Positions 7,524 through 17,001 of a stretch of 18,709 bases of DNA are shown one piece after another (position 1 is the stretch's first letter; every line of letters begins with the position of its first letter). Location: positions 1-18,709 of the forward strand of contig JADNYJ010000605.1 in NCBI GenBank assembly GCA_015501075.1, given 5' to 3'. The notes beneath the pieces are model-generated. The model was given only the letters and a program-made list of their open reading frames with translations, was not told the origin of the DNA and did no database searches. A program made the position numbers and the translations under genes. The stretch comes from Gymnopilus junonius. Taxonomy: Eukaryota > Basidiomycota > Agaricomycetes > Agaricales > Galerinaceae.

Positions 7524-9854
7524 TGACCTATGCATGTGCGTAAAGGCTCGCCTTGCAAAGAAAGCACCATCACAGAAATTGTCAGCCACCGATCCCGAAT
7601 GCAGTGAGCAAAAGCCGGCAGGTGATAGTGGAGGAACAGCATCGGAGGACCTCGGCAAAGTGGTGGTTGTCAAAAAGCAGAACTCAAACTTGGGGCATCC
7701 ATTCTTTCAAGATGCAAAGAAGCTTGGGACACGCGAACACCACAACAAGCTAGATCTCACCATTGTCAAATTCTTCTGTGTCGCTGGCCTTCCTACGTAC
7801 ATCACTGACCTTGATATCTGGAAGGAATTACTCATAATGGCAGATCCCTCTTTGTCCTGGCCAGTCGAGCAAAGCTAGAAGAAGAACAAATCGTCAGCGA
7901 AGCAGAAAGCATCCTTGAGCTGCAGACAGCTTACCTGCAGACACAGGAGAACATCACTGTCTCCTGTGATGGTGGAACGACATGGGGTAGAGATGCATTC
8001 TGGATGGTTCATATGTCAACGATGGGAACAAAAGAGAGGAAAAGAAAGGTTTATCTGATGGAGGTGCGAGAAGCAACGTCTGAATCCCACACTGGCAAGT
8101 GGATCAAAACGTTTTTGCTCAATGTACGTCACATCAGTCTCACACTGGATCCACTCGCTGATAAGATAGATGGACTTAGATTATTGACAAAATTGGCCGC
8201 TCATGTATATCAGCTATTGTCTGCGATAGCACTGGGAACACTTGACTTTGCAGGGAACTAGTCACAAAGGAGATTCTGATGATTTTTAATCTTCCTGACA
8301 TTGTTCACTTCATCAGTAACACCTTGAAGGATATAGTCAAACTCGCTCACTTTAAACCGACAATCACAACAGTCCGCGGCGTTGTCAAAAAATTCCACAA
8401 ATCTCACCCTGGTGCCACAGAACTCAGAATCGTGCATTTAATCTGTGGTATCACAAAAGGGCTTGATGCGATTGGCAAAACTCGTTTCGGAACCATTATT
8501 CTTTCTGCGTGGTCAGTGCAAATCAACATTCCTGCCCTACAGAAGATAGTCGAGCAAGGCATTTTTGATTTGGAGGTGCGTCTTTCTTTGGTGTTGCCTA
8601 GACATCACCTGAAATGATCTTGTCAGGATCTCGAAACATATTTCATTGAGACGTCTCTTGAAAGCTTTCAATTCAAAAAAACCCTGTTGCAGCTTATCAA
8701 AGTGGGTTCACCTGCACTTAAAGCACTGACCTGCCTGGAAGCCGACGAAATGAATCCTGGGGATGTTTATATTTTCTGGCATGCAATGTTATGGGCTATG
8801 AAAGAGGTCCTGGTGGACTCAAAGTTAGACTTTCCTACAGACGTCCGGCATCAGATTCTTGGTATTTTGAATGCCCGACACAGTCAAATTTTCGAAGACG
8901 GAAATCTGGCGACTGCCGCAGATCTTTACCTAGCCAGAGCCTACTTGAACCCCAGTACATCTATCCACTGAAGACACTACTTAATAGGCATAACTGAACA
9001 TCATTTTTAGTGTATCTGAAGTCTGACCTTTTCCGAAGAGATGAAGATCTCGTCTCCGGACTTTGAAGGAATTTTGCATGTTCTGACATTCAAAAAGGTC
9101 GCGCAGTTCCTTGTCACTGCATCTCAGAAGGAAATACTATTTGGAGACAATGAAAAGCTTACCAAATGGAAAGGCCGTGCCAGCGATTTCAAAAAAAAGC
9201 TGCTCGATGAAATGAAGAGATATGCCCGACAACAATTCCCTTTCAATACTCCGTCGATGAAGACTTTGGCATCATTGCCTGGTGGCAAACATTTAAATGT
9301 AACACGTTTGCTGAGATTCTTCCGGTGAGGACACAAATCCTCCATAAGATCATTGCTGACTTGAAACAGAATTCAAGATTCTGGCTGTCAAAGTATTTTC
9401 AGTTCGAGTGAATTCCATGGCTGAGGAACGCACAGTATCTATATTCACCTGGATGATGCTGGCACTCCATGCCAATTTGTCTGTTGGACAGATGGCTGCT
9501 AAAACTATAGTTCGTCAACACTATGCAACTGAGAAAAAGGTGAGCATATCTCTGTCATCAGCATTCAAAGCATCCACTATACCTTGTTCTCCGAAGGCGC
9601 GCAAGCATTCCAAACCCAGGCCAACTGTAAAGTTTTATGACGTCAAATCAAAAATATTCTGGACAACAGACACAAGTGACTCACCAAAGGTCCTGGATGA
9701 TGAAGACGACTCCTGGCTTGATGAAAAGGCCGAAAGCCATCCAACAGCTCAGTCCCTCGGCGCGGAAACCAACAGGTCCTCCCCGGTCAACCTCCAATCT
9801 AGCATGTTAGCAACTTTCCTTGTTGATGGAGAAACCGAAGAGCGAAGGTCATAA
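7524..9854 (+). pseudogene. hAT-type transposase (DUF659-like) remnant, 5'-truncated by the LTR element
   Basis: This encodes a transposase-like protein, not an ordinary host enzyme. A first segment (about 7700-7860) has H-H-N-K-L-D-L-T-I-V-K-F-F-C. A catalytic-fold segment follows with V-S-C-D-G-G-T-T-W-G-R-D-A-F-W (about 7960-8005), then V-C-D-S-T-G-N (about 8220) and H-F-I-S-N-T-L-K-D-I-V. The C-terminal dimerisation region has N-S-M-A-E-E-R-T-V-S (about 9411-9440). Likely introns are 8576-8626, 8955-9010 and 9325-9377, possibly also 8124-8165 and 9540-9596 (the last is also readable in frame). Frame breaks occur near 7860, 8170-8260, 9055 and 9250. The N-terminus with any BED zinc finger is missing, as the open frame starts at the LTR edge. 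The stop is 9852-9854. Confidence 0.75.
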
Positions 9855-10310
9855 TAAGTTGAAATCAAAGCCAGTGTTGGCACCAGGTGATGCTCCTAGT
9901 GCTAATCTTGATGACAACAACTTCTCGATGTCGTTTGATTAGCGTATCGAAAGGGGTGATGTATAGTAGTGCGTAATCAATGGTTGCGAGAAGCCTGCGG
10001 AGTCGTCAAGTGCCGCAGGCGGCGAAAAAAATAATATATTAAATATTTAATGCACGTGACATGTAACTACCAGTAATTTACCTGGTAAGTTACCTAGGCG
10101 GGACGGGGAGGGGGTAACTTACCAGTAAGTAACCCCCCCGGGAGTTTTTTACGCAACCCTAGCCCGGCCCTTCAACCCGGATCAAAAGCTAGTCATATGA
10201 TCATGATGTCATCCTTCCCCGCGCGTCTCGTCGCCAATCAGGGGCCTTCTGGCTCTTTTACAGCGCACACTCGCTTTACGCGCCTCCAATACAGTTTACA
10301 AACGCCACTC
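9855..10310. other. Non-coding stretch with inverted repeats between transposase remnant and GST gene
   Basis: I see no gene. It holds an 8-bp inverted repeat (GCCTGCGG 9993-10000, CCGCAGGC 10013-10020), an A/T-rich patch with the 14-nt palindrome ATTAAATATTTAAT (10038-10051), a CACGTG at 10053-10058, a 13-bp inverted repeat (10082-10094 with 10113-10125) and runs of G and C around 10104-10141. The left part may be the tail of the hAT element. The right part should hold the GST promoter, but I cannot pick out a TATA box with confidence. Confidence 0.5.
10082..10125. repeat. 13-bp perfect inverted repeat
   Basis: CTGGTAAGTTACC (10082-10094) and GGTAACTTACCAG (10113-10125) are exact reverse complements separated by 18 nt. 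Nearby TACCAGTAA and TTACCAGTAAGTAAC repeat parts of the same motif. It may be a terminal repeat of a small element or the hAT end, or just a hairpin. Confidence 0.6.
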
Positions 10311-11551
10311 ATGTCTACCGACTCTAGAAAAACGGATGGCGGTAAATCCTACCACACGGAATGCACAGGTGACGCGCTGGTCACGGTGAAAGCGCACGAG
10401 AAGGAGGAGGATATCACGCTTTTTGGAGTTGTTTCTGTCCTTTTGTTCAGCGAGTTTGGGTTGCGTTTGAGATTCTGGGGATACCGTACAAGGTGGGTTG
10501 ATTTTTACATTCTCTGGGCAAGGATTGGTAGCTTATTCTGAGTCCATGATTGTTTTGTAGTATTGTAAGTCATCTTCTTTGAGACGGATATTCGACAGCT
10601 TGAATTTTGGATAGACGAAGTTGACCCATACAAGAAACCTAAAGAATTGCTGGAGGTATCTCCAAAGGGCCTTGTACCTGGTTTACGATTCAATCGGTAC
10701 AACCCACCGAGATCTCTCAATGAAAGTACGGTCATTTTGGATTTCTTGGAAGAGTGAGTGTTTGAATGACCAGTCGCACTAATAGCGATATATTCATTTC
10801 TTGTGCAGCCTTGCAGTTATGAACGACAAAACGCGGTATTTTACCTCCCATACCAACCCGTGTAAGTATTCATCAACAGCATTTGTGGCATGACTTATGC
10901 GTGGATAGATGCTCGGGGCCTGGCGCGACTCCAAGCAGATCACATCAATCGCAGTCTCGTCCCATCTTTCTATCGCTATTTACAGCACAGACAGAAGAGA
11001 AGCAGATCGAAGCAGGGAAAGAGTTCCATGCGAGTATTGAAGGTCTAGTCGCGCTCCTGGAGAGGGCAGAAAGGGAGATATTAGGACCTGCAGGGGGGTC
11101 TGGCGCGTCAGGCGAAGGAGAGCTTAAATTGTTGAGGAAGGGGCTCGGCGTGTGGGTGCCTGGGACAATGAGCTGGGATGGGCAGACGTCATGGCTGGGC
11201 CTTGTGAGCAAAGATTCGTCGTCCTAATTAATGACGTAGGGAATTGATGCGAGCGTTAAATTTTTAGGGCTGTATAGAGCGAAGGTGGTGTTGGGCCGTT
11301 ATCGAGGATTCAAGCTCCCGCAAGGGGAGCGCTTTAATGCCTGGCTGAGTCGCCTATTCGCGCATCCTGCGTTCAAGGCGACGTGCAGCACTGACCAGCT
11401 ATACTTGGATAGTTATGAGAGGTGAGGATTATTTTTGCTATTTTTCCCCATGACGGTGGTGGCCTAATTTGGGTGATGCAGATATGCGTTTAACCGGCCG
11501 AATACGAGCCAGGTCGCGAATGCGATCAATGAGGGGAGATCGTTGCCTTGA
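10311..11551 (+). CDS. Omega-like glutathione S-transferase, 7 exons, three one-base frame slips
   Basis: This is a cytosolic thiol transferase using glutathione. Exons are 10311-10492, 10561-10564, 10615-10753, 10809-10861, 10909-11203, 11268-11421 and 11482-11551. All introns are GT...AG, 47-68 nt. The N-terminal thioredoxin fold has F-C-P-F-V-Q-R-V-W, with the candidate catalytic Cys at 10436-10438, then P-Y-K-Y-Y-E-V-D-P-Y-K-K-P and S-P-K-G-L-V-P-G. The C-terminal helical domain has R-L-Q-A-D-H-I-N-R-S-L-V-P, D-V-M-A-G-P-W and A-H-P-A-F-K-A-T-C, ending A-I-N-E-G-R-S-L-P. A Cys rather than Ser/Tyr active site points to the omega class. Frames slip by one base near 10427, 10985 and 11165. 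Adding one base at each gives 299 residues, a normal length. The ATG at 10311 starts the frame leading into the fold. It is either a recent pseudogene or, more likely, intact with sequence errors. Confidence 0.85.
10561..10564 (+). other. 4-nt microexon of the GST gene
   Basis: TATT sits between an upstream intron ending ttttgtag (10493-10560, 68 nt) and a downstream intron starting gtaagt (10565-10614, 50 nt). Joining AAG, TATT and ACGAAGTT yields K-Y-Y-E-V, completing the motif P-Y-K-Y-Y-E-V-D-P-Y-K-K-P. Without these four bases the frame fails. Confidence 0.8.
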
Positions 11552-12078
11552 TGAGTAAATGTCTGTAGGGATTTTATGGCCATAGTCCTTCATAGAGAAC
11601 GAGTATGGAAAGGACAGAAACAAATACAGACACAGGTTGAAAGTGTTCCACGTGGGATGGTCACGGCACTTGGCGTGTGTGATTTCAAGACAAAGAAAGG
11701 TGTAAGACGACTTTTGATTCCTTCCCCCACTTCCTCGTCGTCGCCGTCGGCGAGCCCAGCTCTTCCTCCACTGGAACAGGCGTCGAAGAGCCGGAATATA
11801 ATCTGTGGATCATACATTACGACAGAGTGTGACGACGCCGGGACGACTCTACATAAATAAGCTCTTACTCAGTATTCCTGATCCCATTCGGACGGCAAGA
11901 GTTCTATTTCTACCGACAGCCCCGACCAATTTCCACACGATACGCAGGAACAAGTGGACGTAATCTCTCTTGACCGCAGGCCTTCTCTTTTTTTTTCTCA
12001 TCTCACCAGCCACTCATCCGCTCAACTCTAACCGTTGGCGGAATATACCACATTCTTTGTCTCTCTTTCTAATTAATT
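11552..12078. other. Intergenic region with promoter of the SH3-SAM-PH gene
   Basis: I find no convincing gene. Open stretches such as 11576-11860 have no recognisable protein and are Ser/Pro-biased. The last 110 bases are rich in C and T (for example a 9-T run at 11989-11997 and CTCTCTTTCT near 12061), a common feature just upstream of fungal start codons. No clear TATA box is visible. Confidence 0.5.
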
Positions 12079-15000
12079 ATGCCTGAATACGTTACGCTCT
12101 GCACGATTTCCTCCCCGAGAATGAAGACGAGGTCGAGTTCCATGCCGGCGAGCGAGTCGAGGTTCTGGAGAAGGACGATCTCTACCAAGATGGCTGGTGG
12201 CAGGTTCGTCCGTTCATCTAAATCATTAGGCGACTCATATCTAAGACTCTTTCTCTCTTAGGGTCGTAATCTGGCTGGGAAATCGGGTCTTTTCCCTGTG
12301 AGCTATACTACCCCGGCGCAGCCCTCCGCTCCTCAGGTCGATCAAGCGCCTTCCTCTTCATCAACTGTTACCCCGGACGATGACCCTGCCCCTACCAAGT
12401 CGGCGCTGCATCCCCTCCAGAAGAGTCAGAACCTTCAAGTACACCGCCTATCGTTTCCCCCGTCCCCAAGCAGCCTCCCTCTGCAACCTTCCTTAATGGT
12501 GATGGCTATGAGAGCGACTTTGGCAATAATGACAGCTCATCATTGCACCTCGACTCCATGCCTGATGGCGAAGTGATGAAAGCCACCATGACTGACGTCC
12601 AAAAGGCCATTGAGCAGCTCGGCCGGGGAGCAGGTGCCGGAGAGGACGGAGACGGGTCAAGGAGCTTCAGCTTCGCTAGCTCGCGCGATGGTGCGGACAC
12701 CGAGACTGACGACACCGACCTTGACATAAGTGATGTAGATGGAGACTTTGATGGATCCAATGGCGAACAGTGGCATAAGAATGCAAGAAGAAAGCTGGCG
12801 GATAAAGCGCGCAAGGCAGTTGAAGAGGCTGAGAAGCTCGAGGCTCTACTTGCCGGTGATTCGAGCAATGGGCGGAGAGCCGTTGCTCCGCCTATCGAGG
12901 TCGAGATGAGCGATGAGAGTGAAGATGAGGGCGATTTCACGCGGTCGAGTAAATTCCAAAGGATCCATCCGAATATCATGGAGGAGGATGAGAATGAGGA
13001 AGAAACGGATACGGAAGCTATACCCGAACCTTCTGAACACACCAAGGAGTCGTCTGCAACGGAGACAGAGACACAGGGCTCGATATCTGAGAGCAGTCAT
13101 GTCTTCGCCCCACCTAGAGACGAGTCGGATCTTCCGACTGCAACAGCCACTAAACTTTCCTTCCCTGTGTTCTCACCGCCACTACCACAACCTGCCGTCG
13201 ATCCAACGCCTGAAGAATCTCAGTACGTCGAGAGCCCTGTAACTCCCCCCAGGAACTCTTATCCACGCCCACCTCTCCTCCTCCCACTATTCCTGACCCT
13301 CCTGTGATCGTTCCGCCAGTAGCATTGTCGGTATCAGAACCAAAGCCTAACGGTTCTCCGGCCAAGGAGGTCGTTGTTCCAGTGCAAGTGCAAAATGGCA
13401 CGCCGTCACCTTCTCCATCATCGCACTTCAATCAGAGCAACGGAAATGCGGTGAATTCCAAGCATAATAGTATTGTTTCTTCCTCTTCGGCGCCGGCTTT
13501 GACGATGCCTGCTCCTCCTGCTTCTCTTCAACAGAGCACGTCCTCGTCCCCTCGTGATCTGAAAAAGACGCATCCGACTGAATGGACCGTTTGAGGACGT
13601 CGTTGAGTGGTTGAAGAGCCGAGGATTTGACCAGGAGGTCTGTGATAAGTTTACTGGTAAGTTCGTGGTATATTTGTTTGTAGATTATCTTACTGATTCA
13701 TATCGTTTATAATAGAACAAGAAATCACCGGCGATGTCCTACTCGAGCTCGACGTCAACCTTCTCAAAACAGAAATCGGCATCATGGCGTTTGGCAAGCG
13801 CATGCGCATAGCTAACGCCATCACCGAACTCCGTCGTCCGCCTTCCATCGAATACTCTGACCATCAAACATCCTCAGAACACCCCTCGCCTATCCATCTG
13901 CAGTATTCCAATGCTCACTCCAGATCTCAAAGTCAGAGTCAGAGCCACCACTCCTTCCCTGGGTCAATACGTCCCGACCAGACCCACGGCTACTCGCAGA
14001 GCATACACAGCTCGCTGGGGAGCCCGATGGCGTTCAACGGCAATGGGTTCGCAGCTTCGCAGTTTGAAGCTGTCCAGGAGAGCCCGAGCCCCGATCGTAG
14101 TCAAAACCGTAGTCAGAACCAGAACAGAACCATGTGTGGACCCGGAATGGTGGTGACCGCCGTGGGTGTAGGATTGGGTATTGGTTTGACGGCTGCTCAG
14201 CCCCATTCGCATCCATCGTCGCCTGGTTGGACGCAGTTGAGTTTCTCGCCTAGTGATGGTGCGTTGAAGGAGACGGCTGCCAAGAGGTTGTCCCTTTCAC
14301 ATGCGCCTGTTGATCAGGAGGAGGAACAAGATCGCGGACATATGAGTGAGGTCAGCCTTATTTTTATTTTATTCCAGCGTAAATCTTGTGTTGATGTCGA
14401 ATTTATTGTAGGGTGAGATTGTCCCTACCATGAGCATCCGCCGGAAATTATTTGGCCGCTCGCAAGATTCGGCTCTTTCTGCGCTCCAGTCTGTACGACA
14501 GCAGTCTCCGATACCTTCTCCCACCGCGCGTGAGACTCCAGATAAGGAATTCAAAGATAAAGAGAGCTCCAAGGAGAATGAGGACAAGGAAAGCAAGGAG
14601 AAAGACAAGCGTAAGGATAGCAAGGATAGCAAGGATCAGGATTCGACCAGCAGCATTGGCAGTCGACACGCGCGGAACAAGAAGAGTGTGGATGCTGGAG
14701 CTAACACAGTGACCGGCTAAGTATCTTTGGGAATACCTTTGCTGGGACTTTGAAGGGCAGGAAGCCGGTTCCTAGGTATGATGAGATTTATTCATTTACA
14801 GGAAGGAAGAGATTTAATGCTTGATATTAGGTTAAGCAGTGCCGCCGACGACTCAACTGTTGGTGAGCGAACGAGCAAGTTTAGTCTCCCAAGGCTGCAT
14901 GGTAGCAGTATACGTAAATCCTCTTCTCAAAGTCAACGACCTACAACACCTGGTAAATCCCAATCGCCGTCATCCAAAGACTTCTTTACCGTCCCAAGCA

Positions 15001-16492
15001 TCGTTCCAAGCATCGACTCATCCCCCAGCTTTGAATCGAAGGAGAAAGAGAAAGACAAGGATTCTCAGAAGAACGGCAACACGCTTCGCAAGCGTACCGT
15101 CTCTGCCCCTCATCTTGCTGGAACCAACGGCCATAAGAGCGAGAAGGAGAAGGAGAAGAGTAACGCGACTGCGAAGGAGGAAACTGTTGATGGTGTTTCT
15201 GGACCTATCAAGCAGGGACAGAGTATACTAGAGCAGATTGGGGAACCTGATCATACGGGGTGGATGCGGAAGAAGGGGGACAGGTATAATACATGGAAGT
15301 TGAGGTATTTCGTCCTCAAGGGACCGCATATGTATTGCCTGAGAAGTAACAACAAGAACGTGAGCCTTTCTCTTTCCTTGATTTTCTGAGATTTGTGATG
15401 CTCATAATGATTGTCTTTGATTCAGGAAACGAAGATCAAGGGTTACATCCACATCATTGGCTACAAAGTCACTGTGGATGAGAAATTGATCCTGGCCGAT
15501 ATGGCTTCCGGATCGACCACGATCATGACAAGACTTTTTCAGTTCGGAGGAGAAGACCGTTGTTCGGGATTGGATGAAGGCTATCATGAAAGCTACCATC
15601 GGAAGAGATTACTCTAGTATGCTTCGATCCTTCTTCATTTATTTCGATCGATCTTTACTGATTTGTACGCCAGAACCTGTAATATCTTCTTGCAATATCC
15701 CGACCATTCCTTTGGTCGTCGCTCAGCTATGAACCCCGCTCCTCGGCCCCCTTCTCCCTCCGCTCGTGATGCACCCAGAAAGCTCTCCGGCGAGATCACC
15801 CTGAGGTGCTCTCAAGTCGGGACGCACGTGTACTGATGGGCTTGCCTGGGGCTGGGAGCGGTGAATTAAAGGATGATCGTGAACGTGCTCGGGTGGATAC
15901 ATTCTTCAGTGATGATCTTGCAAGCGACGCTGGGAGCCAACAGGTACCCTCGCCCAGGAGGACTACAGCTCCTCCGAGGCCGTCAAGGGAGATGAGGCGG
16001 TCGACTTCGCAGAGGACGACAGTTAGTGTTTTTAGTTGATTACGTCATATGTTCGAAATCCTTAATTTATTTTATCAGAGCAACAACGTTGTTGACGATG
16101 CTCTCATTGACTGGGCCAACTCGCACCTACCTGAGCAACTTCAAATCACCGACCCGAATGGCTCACTGTGCGGTGGCCTTGCCCTCCTCCGCCTCGCTGA
16201 ATCCATCAAAGGCCGACCGTCTTCCCCTCCTGTACCCGACTCGGCTTTCCCAGTCGATGCAAACGACGATAAGCTCGATGGGCTGTTTAGGCTCTTCGAT
16301 TTCTTGTTGGATAATGAAGTGAAGATGGGAAGCGTGAGCATCAATGACGTGCGACAAGGGAAGAGGGATAAGATCATCCAGCTGTTGAAGGCTTTGAAGG
16401 TTTGGGAGGATAAGAGGAAAGTCCTTGCGAGCACGATTACGAAGGGGTCTATGCAGGCTGGTGCTGGGTTTATGGTGCCTGTTGTGATGTAG
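12079..16492 (+). CDS. boi1: SH3-SAM-PH cell-polarity protein (Boi/Pob1 type) with C-terminal CH-like region
   Basis: Boi1/Boi2 of budding yeast and Pob1 of fission yeast are cortical scaffolds linking Cdc42/Rho signalling to exocytosis and actin at growth sites. Exons are 12079-12203, 12262-13656, 13716-14350, 14412-14775, 14831-15359, 15426-15616, 15674-16021 and 16079-16492; introns are 55-66 nt. The SH3 domain opens the protein (A-L-H-D-F motif near 12096, D-G-W-W-Q, then G-L-F-P-V-S). SAM spans about 13577-13840 across an intron. PH begins at G-W-M-R-K-K-G-D-R-Y-N-T-W-K-L-R-Y-F (about 15259) and ends near 15605. Linkers are acidic or Ser/Pro/Lys-rich. The tail has A-L-I-D-W-A-N-S-H-L-P and D-V-R-Q-G-K-R-D-K-I, resembling a calponin-homology domain. 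Frame slips lie near 12092, 12399, 13258, 13591 (extra base), 14710, 15484, 15538, 15728 and 15773. Corrected length is about 1335 residues. Confidence 0.88.
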
Positions 16493-17001
16493 ATGTGTTG
16501 CTTTTTCATTCCTTTGACGTTTTACATTTTTCTTTCTTTTTCCTCGGTATCTCACTGTTCGCTCACTGTCACCCACTTACGTTCTTGTTCTTTCTCCGTT
16601 TGGACTTATGTTAGCCTTTTTTGCCTTTCGCCGAATAACGCTCTCTTTGTCGTTTTTTCTTGTTTATTACTATTCCCCTCGTTTTCTTTGGTTTCCTTTC
16701 TCTGCTGATTGCTTTCCATTCTTTTTTATGCTTTTTTGTAATCTTTCTGGATTTTATCACTGCTTTAGTCCTGTGTTTGCTCCTTTTCCATTTATCATAT
16801 GTTTCATGATATATTTTTCTTTTGCGACGAGCGTCTTGAGTGTGTGCCGTTAGTCGGACTTTGACTGCGATGCGTGGTAATCAAAGTTTAACGGACGTAG
16901 TTTGAATCTTGATAGATTCCGATGAATACCACGATAGACGCCCGGATAAGGAGGGCCTCAAATACCTGCTGCGGTTCCTTTCCCCTCTGTAACGAACCAC
17001 A
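16493..17001. other. Intergenic region, T-rich 3' flank and promoter
   Basis: There is no gene that I can support. From 16493 to about 16850 the strand is very T-rich, fitting the 3' untranslated region of the polarity gene. From 16860 the composition becomes balanced, and this is probably the promoter and 5' leader of the next gene. Confidence 0.5.

Noticed and set aside
10424..11170. Programmed frameshifting in the GST gene
   Set aside because: There are three slips at unrelated sites without slippery heptamers, and the same pattern occurs in neighbouring genes. Sequence error or mutation is simpler.
11576..11860. A 94-codon open frame between the GST and polarity genes
   Set aside because: It has no recognisable motif, is Ser/Pro-biased, lies in an expected intergenic gap, and shows no splice context.
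12506..13045. A 179-codon open frame on the - strand, rich in Ser
   Set aside because: It is the mirror of the acidic Asp/Glu/Ser linker of the polarity gene and has no domain of its own.
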